Shown here in pieces: positions 8,415 to 16,824 of a stretch of DNA of 64,000 nucleotides. Positions within the stretch are counted from its first letter, which is position 1; the number at the start of each line of letters is the position of its first letter. The notes under the pieces were generated by a model. The model worked only from the letters and a program-made list of their open reading frames with translations, had not been told where the DNA came from and searched no databases. A program made the translations under genes and the position numbers. This stretch comes from Serratia silvae (lineage in GTDB: Bacteria; Pseudomonadota; Gammaproteobacteria; Enterobacterales; Enterobacteriaceae): positions 62,001 through 126,000 of the forward strand of contig NZ_JAGQDC010000008.1 of the NCBI RefSeq assembly GCF_023282985.1, read 5' to 3'.

Positions 8415-9454
8415 TGTGCAGCCTCCAGCTCGCTAAGCGTTGCCAGCTGCTTTTGTGCCTCTTTCTGCATCATACGGCGCAGGCGGGAGAGACCCACGTC
8501 ATGCTGATAAAGGTATTCACGACCGCGCGCGTTCGGTGCCATGTTTTCCAGCACGATGCGATCTTGCTCCAGTACGTCCCAATGCAGTTCTTCCAGACGA
8601 TTGCGGTACATAAAGCGCCACGCATCACGCTGCCAGTCTTTCACTTTGCGGATACGCCAGAAGAATACCCGGCAGTGATCTTTATCTTCCGGTACCACCA
8701 TGCCGATGATCCAGAAGTGGCCGCCTGGCCCAAAACGCTTTTTGTAAGGGATCGACAGGCGCATCCAATAGGCACCGCTGCTGCCAAATTCTACCCAGTC
8801 GAAGTTCACACCAATCTGGCCGTTCTTCTTAAAGATAAAACCGCTGTCGGTGGGTTCCAGCGCCATATCGGCCTTGCGATCTCCTTCCGCCATCGAATGC
8901 GATGAGGAGTGCAGGTAGGTGCCATGCATCGGGTCCATCACGTTTTCCAATGCGTATTGATAGTTGCAGTCCCAGCTGGCGGTACACAGGAAGTTGCTGT
9001 AGTTGGCCTCATCCGCCAGTTCCTGCGGGAAGGTCAGTTCGGCAGGCTGTTCGTCGGCAGTGACGCCGAAATACAGGAACACCGCACCGTAAGCCTCTTT
9101 TGCCTGGTAGGACTTCAGGCATTTCTGCCCAACCAGCGGGCAACGGTCTACCGCTGGCACATCTTTAACCTCACCATCACCGCCGACTTCAACGCCGTGA
9201 TACCAGCAGGCAATACGATCGCCGAGGTTCCAGCCCATCGACAGGCGAGCACCGCGGTGCGGGCAACGATCTTCCAGCGCGTGGATCGCCCCTTGTTTAT
9301 CGCGCCATACCACAATCTGTTGTTCAAGACGGGTAATGCCCACCGGGTTATTACCCACTTCCCAACTGGCCAATACCGGGTACCACATACCGCGCAGGCC
9401 CTGATCCAGATAGTCTTGTACCGTCTGCGCGGAGGATGTTGTGTTTGCTGTCAT
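8411..9454 (-). CDS. Rieske non-haem iron oxygenase, alpha subunit
   Basis: 347 residues. The Rieske 2Fe-2S site is Cys64-x-His66 and Cys83-x2-His86. The mononuclear iron site is Asp174-x2-His177-x4-His182 (DPMHGTYLH) in a C-terminal START-like catalytic domain. It lacks a recognisable beta subunit gene, so it belongs with alpha-only oxygenases such as the phthalate/phenoxybenzoate or CarAa types. GGGAGAAGG precedes the ATG. Electrons would come from the reductase at 4540-5751 through the ferredoxin at 9786-10103. Hydroxylation versus dealkylation cannot be told from the sequence. Confidence 0.9.
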   Translation of the reverse strand: MTANTTSSAQTVQDYLDQGLRGMWYPVLASWEVGNNPVGITRLEQQIVVWRDKQGAIHALEDRCPHRGARLSMGWNLGDRIACWYHGVEVGGDGEVKDVPAVDRCPLVGQKCLKSYQAKEAYGAVFLYFGVTADEQPAELTFPQELADEANYSNFLCTASWDCNYQYALENVMDPMHGTYLHSSSHSMAEGDRKADMALEPTDSGFIFKKNGQIGVNFDWVEFGSSGAYWMRLSIPYKKRFGPGGHFWIIGMVVPEDKDHCRVFFWRIRKVKDWQRDAWRFMYRNRLEELHWDVLEQDRIVLENMAPNARGREYLYQHDVGLSRLRRMMQKEAQKQLATLSELEAAQ

Positions 9455-9474
9455 TGTCCTTCTCCCTGTGCTGC

Positions 9475-9783
9475 TCAGAAACCGTTGACATGTAGGAATT
9501 CGCGGAACGTGGCTTCATTCCAAGGCTGACCACTGCGATCGAACAGGCGACGTTGATTAAGCGCGCTGACGATCTGCTCCAGCTCCTCCGCCCCTTGCTC
9601 AAAGATCTCTTCCAGCGCAGCCACCAGCGCGGTTTCAAACCCATCCGGCACGCGCGCCCGGTTTTGCCAGATCACATTCTGAAACTGGCCGGGTTGATGG
9701 ATTTGGCCGTTGCCGCCCTCACGTGCCGGGATCACCTGTTGGGTATCCGGCAGCCAAGGGTTGAAATCGGTAATGTGCTGCAT
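9475..9783 (-). CDS. small protein with recombinase-like helix-turn-helix motif
   Basis: 102 residues with no signal peptide or membrane segment. The N-terminal half is polar (NPWLPDTQQVIPAREGG). The C-terminal half (about 45-100) is helical and ends in LNQRRLFDRSGQPWNEATF, the kind of sequence found in the 'recombinase' helix-turn-helix domain of large serine recombinases, but no catalytic serine-recombinase domain is present. It lies between the ferredoxin and Rieske alpha genes, where a beta subunit gene often stands, with GAGGA before the ATG. It may be an accessory subunit or a DNA-binding protein; I do not assign a function. Confidence 0.7.
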   Translation of the reverse strand: MQHITDFNPWLPDTQQVIPAREGGNGQIHQPGQFQNVIWQNRARVPDGFETALVAALEEIFEQGAEELEQIVSALNQRRLFDRSGQPWNEATFREFLHVNGF

Positions 9784-9785
9784 GC

Positions 9786-10103
9786 TTATTCCTCCGCGAT
9801 AAAGGTGATTTGGATTTGATTATCGATCACCCGGGTAGGGTAGGTTTGCAGATCACGGCCACCGGGTTCGCGCAGGCATTGGCCGCTACGCACATCGAAC
9901 ACCGCTTCGTGCAGTGGACACTCCACTTTTCCGTCATCAACAAACCCTTGGCTGAGCAAGGCATAGGCATGCGGGCAAACGTCTTCCAGCGCGTAATATT
10001 GACCGTCGATCAAATAGACGCCGACTTCTTTTCCCTCAACGCTGGCGGAGAAAGGAAAATCTTCTTTCACTTGAGACACTTCGCACACGTTCTTCCAGCT
10101 CAT
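9786..10103 (-). CDS. Rieske 2Fe-2S ferredoxin
   Basis: 105 residues, a single Rieske domain with Cys43-x-His45 (CPHAYALL) and Cys62-x2-His65 (CPLHEAVFD), the spacing of BphA3/CarAc-like ferredoxins. It shuttles single electrons from the FAD reductase to the oxygenase. It is the first gene of the cluster, two bases upstream of the small helical protein gene, and is preceded by the promoter and palindrome at 10126-10192. Confidence 0.9.
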   Translation of the reverse strand: MSWKNVCEVSQVKEDFPFSASVEGKEVGVYLIDGQYYALEDVCPHAYALLSQGFVDDGKVECPLHEAVFDVRSGQCLREPGGRDLQTYPTRVIDNQIQITFIAEE

Positions 10104-10125
10104 TGCTTCTGTCCTCTATCTGATT

Positions 10126-10192
10126 GTTTCATATATGAAACTCAGTTTCTTATTTAATACAGTCACTATAGGTATGGCGAATCTTTCGTCAA
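10126..10192 (-). promoter_or_regulatory. promoter with downstream operator palindrome for the catabolic cluster
   Basis: On the minus strand TTGACG (10192-10187), a 16-bp spacer and TATAGT (10170-10165) form a strong sigma70-type promoter. About 10-30 bp downstream is the perfect palindrome GTTTCATATATGAAAC (10126-10141), followed by an overlapping GAAAC-TCA-GTTTC (10137-10149). Binding there would block transcription. The nearby IclR-family regulator is the natural candidate ligand-controlled repressor (inference). Confidence 0.6.
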
Positions 10193-10283
10193 GGCAGCAA
10201 AGAGAAGAATGTTAATGATTGGTTATTTTAAAGTTACAACTGCGGAGTGGATCACGAAAAAATGCACCGGGGGTGAAAACAAA

Positions 10284-10322
10284 GTAAAACGGCCCCAGTC
10301 ATCAAGACTGAGGCCGTTTAAT
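10284..10322 (-). terminator. rho-independent terminator after rluF
   Basis: An inverted repeat with AAACGGCC/GGCCGTTT outer arms and an AGTC/GACT inner arm, 28 bp downstream of the rluF stop. The minus-strand transcript ends in a T-rich tail. Confidence 0.8.
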
Positions 10323-10349
10323 CAGCAGTAATTGGCAGAAAGCGCCGAC

Positions 10350-11222
10350 TTATCGCCCTTTCTTTTTGCGCCCTGGCTGAGCAAAGCGCTTACGCGCTGG
10401 TGCGTGGCTGCCCGCTTTGTCCGCGGTTTTCTGCCCGCCGCTCGCCGGTTTTTTCACCGCAGGCTTGGGCTTGGCCGCTTTCTTCGCGGGTTTGGCCTCA
10501 GAGGAGGAATCTTCAATCAGCTTAAACAGCTCAACCAATTCGTCGTCCGTCAAATCGCGCCATTCTCCTAACGGCAGCCCAGACAGGCCCACGTTCATGA
10601 TGCGGGTACGCTCCAGCTTGGTCACCTCATAACCAAAATGTTCACACATGCGGCGGATCTGGCGGTTAAGCCCCTGCACCAGCACGATACGGAACACAAA
10701 GGGGGCTTCCTTCTTCACCTTGCATTTTTTGGTCACCGTGCCCAGCATTGGCACCCCGGCCCCCAAACCACGGATAAAGTCATCGGTCACCGGTTTGTTG
10801 ACCGTGACCAGGTATTCCTTTTCGTGATCGTTACCGGCACGCAGGATCTTGTTCACCAGATCGCCGTGGTTGGTAAGGAAGATCAGCCCCTGCGAGTCTT
10901 TATCCAACCGCCCTATCGGGAAGACACGGGTGCTGTGGTTGACGAAATCGACAATATTGTCTTTCTCACCGTCTTCGGTGGTGCTGACAATCCCCACCGG
11001 CTTGTTCAGCGCAATAAAAATCAGGTTGTCTTCGTTGCGGGGTTCAATAAGCTGCCCGTTAACCTTGACCACGTCGCCAGCGAATACCCGATCGCCGAGC
11101 GCCACGCGCTTACCGTTGATAAAAACATTGCCCTGTTCGATGTAACGATCGGCATCGCGACGCGAGCAGATGCCGCTCTCGCTAATATATTTGTTGAGGC
11201 GTATAGATGGTTTAGTCAGCAC
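10350..11222 (-). CDS. rluF: 23S rRNA pseudouridine synthase RluF
   Basis: 290 residues, the same length as E. coli RluF. An N-terminal S4 RNA-binding domain (about 8-65) precedes a catalytic domain with [10 protein letters not shown], where the Asp is the nucleophile, and the [13 protein letters not shown] motif. The C-terminal 40 residues are rich in Lys, Ala and Pro ([17 protein letters not shown]), a basic tail typical of this enzyme. It isomerises U2604 of 23S rRNA (known for the family). It is monocistronic, with its own terminator. Confidence 0.93.
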   Translation of the reverse strand: MLTKPSIRLNKYISESGICSRRDADRYIEQGNVFINGKRVALGDRVFAGDVVKVNGQLIEPRNEDNLIFIALNKPVGIVSTTEDGEKDNIVDFVNHSTRVFPIGRLDKDSQGLIFLTNHGDLVNKILRAGNDHEKEYLVTVNKPVTDDFIRGLGAGVPMLGTVTKKCKVKKEAPFVFRIVLVQGLNRQIRRMCEHFGYEVTKLERTRIMNVGLSGLPLGEWRDLTDDELVELFKLIEDSSSEAKPAKKAAKPKPAVKKPASGGQKTADKAGSHAPARKRFAQPGRKKKGR

Positions 11223-11306
11223 GGTTCCTCCGTAAACGCGAAATACACTTTATCTTCACGGCAATATTTTCATGATGGGTTGACGGGTAAGGGCCGCTGC
11301 CAAGTG

Positions 11307-11326
11307 GGCGCAGCATGCAGCGCCCC
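11307..11326. repeat. short palindromic unit between rluF and speB
   Basis: GGGCGCAGCATGCAGCGCCC, self-complementary except for two A-A positions. The rest of the 11223-11369 gap shows no gene. A near-identical unit (18 of 20 bases) is the stem after aceF at 63771-63790. It may be a speB terminator stem or a dispersed hairpin unit. Confidence 0.4.
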
Positions 11327-11369
11327 TACGGTCGACTATGTACGACCCCTACCCATTCAGCAAACTGAT

Positions 11370-12290
11370 TTAGCCCTGCTTTTTGGCAGCTTGTAGATAC
11401 AACATTTCCAGACCCAAGGTCGCCGCAGCCAATGCGGTGATCTCTGACTGGTCGTAAGCCGGAGCTACTTCTACCACATCCATGCCGACAATGTTCAGCG
11501 ACTGCATACCACGCACCAGTTTCAGAGCGCGATCGGAGGTCAGGCCGCCGATCACCGGGGTGCCGGTGCCAGGTGCGAAAGCCGGATCCAGGCAGTCGAT
11601 ATCGAAGGTCAGATAAACCGGCATATCGCCAACGATCTGTTTGATCTGCGCCAGCAGATCGTCCACGCCACGATCGTTAACCTGCGCAGCATCCAGTACG
11701 GTGAAGCCGTTGTCACGATCGAACTCGGTACGGATACCGATCTGTACCGAGTGATTTGGATCGATCAGGCCTTCGTTCGGTGCATGGAAGAACATGGTGC
11801 CGTGGTCAAACTTGCTACCGTTAGCGTAGGTATCGGTATGGGCATCGAAATGCACCAGCGCCATTTTGCCAAAATGCTTGGCATGCGCGCGCAGCAACGG
11901 CAGCGTCACGAAGTGGTCACCACCGAAAGAGAGCATGCGTTTGCCAGCTGCCAGCAGTTTTTCTGCGTGCGCCTGCAGCTTGTCGCTCATATCCTGGGCA
12001 TCACCAAAGTTGAATACCACGTCACCACAATCGACCACGTTCAGACGATCGCGCAGATCAAAGTTCCACGGCCAGCGCGCCCCTTCCCATGCCAGATTGG
12101 TAGAAACCTGGCGGATCGCCGCAGGGCCATGACGTCCACCGGCACGGCCGGAGGTAGCCATATCAAAAGGAACACCGGTGATCACCCACTCTGCATCGCT
12201 ATCGTAAGGCATAAAGTTCAGCGGAAAGCGCAGGAAACCAAAGGCGTTGGACACTAAGGAATTATCGGGCTGATGGCCTAAGGTACTCAT
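11370..12290 (-). CDS. speB: agmatinase
   Basis: 306 residues from the ATG at 12290 (MSTLGHQ), the E. coli start, with GAGGG upstream; a start four codons earlier is less likely. It is an ureohydrolase with the two-manganese ligand motifs [15 protein letters not shown] and DIDCLDP. It hydrolyses agmatine to putrescine and urea, acting after SpeA. In E. coli it directly follows speA; here msrB and msrA lie between the two, with a terminator at 12343-12390, so speB probably has its own promoter. Confidence 0.95.
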   Translation of the reverse strand: MSTLGHQPDNSLVSNAFGFLRFPLNFMPYDSDAEWVITGVPFDMATSGRAGGRHGPAAIRQVSTNLAWEGARWPWNFDLRDRLNVVDCGDVVFNFGDAQDMSDKLQAHAEKLLAAGKRMLSFGGDHFVTLPLLRAHAKHFGKMALVHFDAHTDTYANGSKFDHGTMFFHAPNEGLIDPNHSVQIGIRTEFDRDNGFTVLDAAQVNDRGVDDLLAQIKQIVGDMPVYLTFDIDCLDPAFAPGTGTPVIGGLTSDRALKLVRGMQSLNIVGMDVVEVAPAYDQSEITALAAATLGLEMLYLQAAKKQG

Positions 12291-12342
12291 ATTTACCCTC
12301 ATTTTTCAACGGTTCGCCCGTAGCCGGACGCTTGGGCGGTAG

Positions 12343-12390
12343 CAAAAAAAAATCCCTCCCGCGTCGTTAGCCCGACGAGAAAGGGATTTA
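12343..12390 (-). terminator. rho-independent terminator after msrA
   Basis: On the minus strand AAATCCCT...CGTCG-loop-CGACG...AGGGATTT is followed by a run of at least eight T. It separates the msrBA transcript from speB. Confidence 0.8.
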
Positions 12391-12484
12391 TTCGATGTCT
12401 GTTTCAATGGGTAGATTATCGCCGTATTTGGTTCACTCTTCAAGGTGCCCGTTATTACCAAGTATAGGGGAGACCAGTCAGCGA

Positions 12485-13207
12485 TCAGTGTACCAATACT
12501 GGCTCCGCACGATATTGCGTTGGAAACAGCTGCTGTAGCTGTTTTACCTTCGGCAAATCATTCACCACGATATAGGGCTGATCCGGGTTAAGGGTGAGAT
12601 AGTTTTGGTGGTAAGCCTCGGCAGGATAAAAGTGGCCATTGTCCTCAATTCGGGTCACCAGCGGTTTAGCAAAACGTTTACTGGCATTCAGCTGTGCAAT
12701 ATAAGCCTCGGCAACCTGCTGTTGTGACGCCGACAGTGGGAAAACGGCTGAGCGATATTGCGTGCCGCTGTCTGGCCCTTGGCGATCGAGTTCGGTTGGG
12801 TTGTGTGCTACCGAAAAATAGATTTGCAGCAGTTGACCATAGGAAATCTGCTGTGGATCAAAGGTGACCTGCACCGACTCCGCATGGCCGGTATCACCTC
12901 CACTGACGGCCTCATAATTAGCCGTTTGTGCCGCACCACCGGTATATCCCGATACGGCATTGGCCACACCCTTGACATGCTGGAATACCCCTTGCACGCC
13001 CCAGAAACAACCGCCGGCAAAGATCGCGGTTTCCGTGCGTGATGTCGTTGGCGCTTCGTCTTTTACCGGTGCAGGGATCGCCACAGCCACCTCGGCATCA
13101 CCCAGTGGCCAGGCAATGCTTTGCCAGCAGAATACGCTAGCAGCCAATACCGCGCCCCATAGGCCGTATTTACCCAGCGATGGCATCACTTTGTCTACGT
13201 TTCTCAT
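12485..13207 (-). CDS. msrA: peptide methionine sulfoxide reductase MsrA, membrane-anchored or periplasmic form
   Basis: 240 residues from the ATG at 13207 (GAGGA upstream; a GTG four codons earlier is possible). Residues 12-33 form a hydrophobic signal/anchor, then comes a linker rich in Ala, Val and Pro. The MsrA domain starts near 58 with GGCFWG (catalytic Cys67) and has the conserved EAYHQNYL near the end. It reduces methionine-S-sulfoxide in proteins. The export signal and the partner msrB immediately upstream point to repair of oxidised envelope proteins. Confidence 0.9.
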   Translation of the reverse strand: MRNVDKVMPSLGKYGLWGAVLAASVFCWQSIAWPLGDAEVAVAIPAPVKDEAPTTSRTETAIFAGGCFWGVQGVFQHVKGVANAVSGYTGGAAQTANYEAVSGGDTGHAESVQVTFDPQQISYGQLLQIYFSVAHNPTELDRQGPDSGTQYRSAVFPLSASQQQVAEAYIAQLNASKRFAKPLVTRIEDNGHFYPAEAYHQNYLTLNPDQPYIVVNDLPKVKQLQQLFPTQYRAEPVLVH

Positions 13208-13227
13208 CTCATTCCTCACTATTCTGG

Positions 13228-13728
13228 TTAGGCCGAGCGTGGTGTAAAGAGCATGGCAGTACCATTCATGCAGTAGCGCAAACCGGTGGGTTGCGGGCCA
13301 TCGTCAAACACGTGCCCCAAATGCCCGCCGCAGCGGCTGCAATGCACCTCTTCGCGGACCATGCCCAGCGTTCGATCCTTACGCGTCGCCACCGCCTGTT
13401 CGAGGGGTTGCCAGAAACTGGGCCAGCCGGTATGGCTGTCAAACTTGGTGTGGGAAGAAAACAGCGCCTGCTGGCAACCCGCACAGGCAAACTGACCATC
13501 GCGGTGCTCATCGTTAAGCGGACTGCTGTAAGGCGGTTCCGTCCCCTCCTCCCGCAAAACCGCATATTGGCTGGCTGAAAGCCGTTGCCGCCATTGCTCT
13601 GCGGTATAATTGACAGCAAACGACTCCGCCATCGCCGAACGAGAGAAAATTGCAGGCAGCAGGCCCACGGCGTAGGCCATAGAGAGTGCCCCTCCGCCCA
13701 GAATAAAATACCGTCTGTTGATCATCAT
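13228..13728 (-). CDS. msrB: methionine-R-sulfoxide reductase MsrB with twin-arginine signal
   Basis: 166 residues. The N-terminus NRRYFILGGGA plus a hydrophobic stretch ending in AMAES is a Tat-type signal peptide. The MsrB domain has two CxxC zinc motifs (CAGC and CSRC), the GHVFDDGP loop and catalytic Cys153 in RYCMNG. It reduces methionine-R-sulfoxide and complements MsrA encoded 20 bp downstream. Together they form a periplasmic stereo-complete repair pair. Two consecutive ATG codons make the start uncertain by one residue. Confidence 0.9.
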   Translation of the reverse strand: MMINRRYFILGGGALSMAYAVGLLPAIFSRSAMAESFAVNYTAEQWRQRLSASQYAVLREEGTEPPYSSPLNDEHRDGQFACAGCQQALFSSHTKFDSHTGWPSFWQPLEQAVATRKDRTLGMVREEVHCSRCGGHLGHVFDDGPQPTGLRYCMNGTAMLFTPRSA

Positions 13729-13800
13729 CGTTACCTCAGGTGCTATTCACCGACAATGACAAACTACAGAGAAAGTCGTGACCAAATCCTCACGGAGAGT

Positions 13801-13814
13801 TCACAAATTTGTGA
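13801..13814. promoter_or_regulatory. perfect palindrome upstream of msrBA
   Basis: TCACAAATTTGTGA, a 14-bp perfect dyad 73 bp upstream of the msrB start in the 13729-13956 gap. It is a possible operator for an unidentified regulator. The half-sites are in the wrong order for a CRP site. Confidence 0.35.
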
Positions 13815-13956
13815 TAACTGAGGAGCACTGCATGAGTACGTTGAAATTTAAAGTGGAATTTTTAATTTGGCGGGGTACGGGCTAAGAGAGGTAAATGAAA
13901 GAGCGCAGCCCCTGCCGCGCCCCTTGATAGGAAGTATGTCAGCTTATCGGAATAGC

Positions 13957-15933
13957 TTACTCATCTTCTAAATAAGTGTAGCCATACAGACCGGCCTCGA
14001 ACTCTTCGACAAATTGCGCCTGCAACTCGCCATCCAGATCGGTTTCTTTCACCTGATCGCGGAATTTAGCCAGCAGTGCAATCGGATCGAGCTGCACGTA
14101 TTCCAACATATCGGCTACGCTATCGCCTTCATCAGACAGCTCGGTTTCTACGCTGCCGTCAGGGAACACAAACACATCCACCGAAGCCGTATCGCCAAAC
14201 AGGTTGTGCATATTACCCAGGATTTCCTGATAGGCACCGACCATGAAGAACCCAAGCAGAGGTGGGTTTTCCGGATCGTACGGCGGCATCGGCATGGTGG
14301 TGGCTACGCCGTCACCATCAATATAGTGATCGATAGTGCCATCGGAGTCACAGGTGATATCCAGCAATACCGCACGGCCTTCCGGCGGCTTGTCCAAACC
14401 TTCCAACGGCAAGACCGGGAACAGCTGGTCGATACCCCAGGCATCCGGCATCGACTGGAACAGTGAGAAGTTGACGTAGAACTTGTCCGCCATCCGCTCC
14501 TGCAATTCATCAATGATTGGCCGGTGCGCACGATTGCTCGGATCGAGCTGCTGCTGGATCTTGTTGCAGATGTTCAGATACAGCTGCTCGGCATAGGCTC
14601 GCTTGGTCAAATCCAACATGCCATGGGCATACTGGGTATGCACATCGTGCAGATCCATCTGGCTATCGTGCAACCATTCACGCAGCGAACGACGGTTTTC
14701 CGGCTCGTTCATTTCCTGCCAGGTTTCCCACATGCTTTCCAGCGCGCGCGGCGCATCTTCGACCGGAGGAACCGGCTCACAGAATTCGTTGCGCTCAACG
14801 CCAATAACATTGGAAACCAGCACCGTATGATGGGCGGTTACGGCACGGCCAGACTCGGTGATCACCGTTGGATGCGGCAGGCCATGCTCATTACAGGCAT
14901 CACCGATCCCCCAAATCACGTTGTTGGCATATTCATTCAGGCCGTAGTTCACCGAACAGTCGGACTGCGAACGGGTGCCTTCATAATCCACACCCAGGCC
15001 GCCACCCACGTCGAAACATTGAATGTTTACGCCCAGCTTATGCAGCTCTACGTAGAAACGCGCAGACTCACGTACGCCGGTAGCGATATCGCGAATATTG
15101 GCCAACTGAGAACCCAGGTGGAAATGCAGCAATTGCAGGCTATCCAGGCGGCCCGCTTCACGCAGGGTCTCCACCAGCTTTAATACCTGAATGGCTGCCA
15201 GACCGAACTTGGATTTTTCGCCACCGCTCGACTGCCATTTACCTGCCCCTTGTGAGGCCAGGCGGGCACGCACACCCAGGCGCGGGATCACATTCAGGCG
15301 TTCAGCTTCTTCCAGCACCATCTGGATTTCCGACATCTTCTCGATCACCAGGTACACTTTGTGCCCCAGCTTTTCACCGATCAGCGCCAGACGAACATAT
15401 TCACGGTCTTTGTAGCCGTTGCAAACGATCACCGAGCGGGTCATACCGGCATGGGCCAGTACCGCCATCAGTTCCGCCTTGGAACCGGCTTCCAGTCCCA
15501 ATGGTTCACCGGAGTTGACCAGTGATTCTATTACGCGACGGTGCTGGTTAACCTTGATCGGGTAAACCAGAAAGTAGCCACCTTCGTAGCCGAAGGATTC
15601 ACGCGCACGTTTGAACGCGGCGTTAATGGAACGCAGACGATGCTGCAAGATCTGCGGGAAGCAGAACAAGGCAGGCAGGCGCTGGCCATCTTTTTGGCGC
15701 TCTTTCACCAACTCGGCGAGATCGACGCGCGCATGCGGGACGTCTGGGTCCGGGCACACGCTGATGTGGCCCAGCTCATTGACGTCAAAGTAATTGTTGC
15801 CCCAGTAGGCGACGTTATAAGTGCGCAGCATCTTGCTGGCATTACGATCATTCATGGCAACCTCCTGCATGGAGCGTAAAGATAAATTTTCACCCGCTAC
15901 TGACGGGCGTTGGATCTGCATATCATCAGACAT
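13957..15933 (-). CDS. speA: biosynthetic arginine decarboxylase
   Basis: 658 residues from the ATG at 15933 (MSDDMQ), identical in length to E. coli SpeA; a GTG four codons upstream is not supported by family length. A fold III PLP enzyme: the PLP lysine lies in [11 protein letters not shown], a glycine-rich phosphate site in [12 protein letters not shown] and an active-site Cys in LDITCDSDG. It converts arginine to agmatine. The start region overlaps the yqgB-like gene by 8 bp, suggesting translational coupling. Confidence 0.96.
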   Translation of the reverse strand: MSDDMQIQRPSVAGENLSLRSMQEVAMNDRNASKMLRTYNVAYWGNNYFDVNELGHISVCPDPDVPHARVDLAELVKERQKDGQRLPALFCFPQILQHRLRSINAAFKRARESFGYEGGYFLVYPIKVNQHRRVIESLVNSGEPLGLEAGSKAELMAVLAHAGMTRSVIVCNGYKDREYVRLALIGEKLGHKVYLVIEKMSEIQMVLEEAERLNVIPRLGVRARLASQGAGKWQSSGGEKSKFGLAAIQVLKLVETLREAGRLDSLQLLHFHLGSQLANIRDIATGVRESARFYVELHKLGVNIQCFDVGGGLGVDYEGTRSQSDCSVNYGLNEYANNVIWGIGDACNEHGLPHPTVITESGRAVTAHHTVLVSNVIGVERNEFCEPVPPVEDAPRALESMWETWQEMNEPENRRSLREWLHDSQMDLHDVHTQYAHGMLDLTKRAYAEQLYLNICNKIQQQLDPSNRAHRPIIDELQERMADKFYVNFSLFQSMPDAWGIDQLFPVLPLEGLDKPPEGRAVLLDITCDSDGTIDHYIDGDGVATTMPMPPYDPENPPLLGFFMVGAYQEILGNMHNLFGDTASVDVFVFPDGSVETELSDEGDSVADMLEYVQLDPIALLAKFRDQVKETDLDGELQAQFVEEFEAGLYGYTYLEDE

Positions 15934-16087
15934 TACTCGCCTCACCTTGCAAACTGACGATATAGTCAGCCACTATCGCAGCAACAACCCGCGAGAACAA
16001 CCCGGAAACACCCCATTTTAGCAGTGAATTCACCTGCCGTTCGTGGTCAGCGATCGGTTTATACCCAATAGATTTTTTGTAAGACAC
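15926..16087 (-). CDS. yqgB: YqgB-like small protein overlapping speA
   Basis: 53 codons from a GTG at 16087, with GAGG ten bases upstream; the exact start is uncertain. The peptide has [14 protein letters not shown] followed by a hydrophobic [18 protein letters not shown]. My recollection of E. coli YqgB (43 residues, KPVAQLERQHSLL then GLLSQFQAAIVV) matches this pattern, and YqgB is also encoded immediately upstream of speA. The stop TGA lies inside the first codons of speA. E. coli YqgB is linked to acid stress; its function is poorly known. Confidence 0.65.
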   Translation of the reverse strand: MSYKKSIGYKPIADHERQVNSLLKWGVSGLFSRVVAAIVADYIVSLQGEASNV

Positions 16088-16648
16088 CCTGTTCAAACCT
16101 CGTGAATCGGGTCAAAAAACATCCCACAGGAAGGCTGCAGGCTACCCTTGTTCAGTGCTTCAGACAGCCGTTAACCGGCCCGAGCATCCTGAGTAGCGCC
16201 CAGATGTGTGTAACATCGGGTAGATGGTGTAGAGACAAGACGGGAAATAGCACAAGAATGCGCGCCAGAACGGCACTGCTGTTGAGAACCAACAACCAGT
16301 AGACAACGGATCATTAATCCAACCACCTCCACGCATGCCGCTCGCGATGAACGACAAAGCCTCTATATAGTATAAGAACGTGAACGTTCAATGAAGCGGT
16401 GGTCCCCTCATGGGGTACCTACGGCTGGTCATGGTGCGGCGTTGCTTTTACAGAGGGTGACAATTTCCTGCAATACGCTGTGCACCAAATGAACCGCGCG
16501 CGCAGTTTATACCGGACCCCTAGGCAAAATGCAAAATGAAAATTCGCCAGAAACTGTTTCAAGCGATGAAAATGGCGACAAGCGGTTTGCACAAAAGCGC
16601 GTTAGGGGAAAAAATTGCTGGCAATCCGGCTAAAGGCTGACCTAAAAT
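16088..16648. other. speA/yqgB-metK divergent intergenic region
   Basis: No convincing gene. It holds a perfect hairpin CCCC-TCA-TGGGG flanked by GGT/ACC near 16402-16422, a dyad GAACGTGAACGTTC near 16377 and AT-rich stretches close to metK. Short reading frames here have poor start signals and atypical composition. Confidence 0.5.
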
Positions 16649-16672
16649 AGACGTCCAGATGTTAATCCATCT
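16649..16672 (+). promoter_or_regulatory. MetJ-type met boxes upstream of metK
   Basis: Three contiguous 8-bp units, AGACGTCC, AGATGTTA and ATCCATCT, match the met-box consensus AGACGTCT at 7, 5 and 5 positions. They lie about 150 bp before the metK start. Tandem met boxes are bound by MetJ with SAM, giving feedback repression of SAM synthesis. Confidence 0.65.
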
Positions 16673-16824
16673 ATACCGATTAACTGATAAACTGCTTAAC
16701 GGCTTTGCCTGAGGGGCGTTGCAGGATGCATCTCGCCATCAGCGGAAGACCCTTCGCTTTGATGCCCGGATCTCCAGCGCTGTGCAGTAATTTCCAACCC
16801 GTCTTTTGCAAGGTAAAGAACACC

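Noticed and set aside
13801-13814. CRP site upstream of msrBA
   Set aside because: The half-sites are in reversed order (TCACA-N4-TGTGA), so it is listed only as an unassigned palindrome.
16102-16357. Short frames on both strands in the speA-metK gap
   Set aside because: Poor starts, atypical composition and no recognisable pattern; only the yqgB-like frame at 15926-16087 stands up.
16705-16824. A 40-codon N-terminal extension of metK
   Set aside because: Not part of the family; the conserved start [10 protein letters not shown] at 16825 has its own ribosome site and gives the exact family length.
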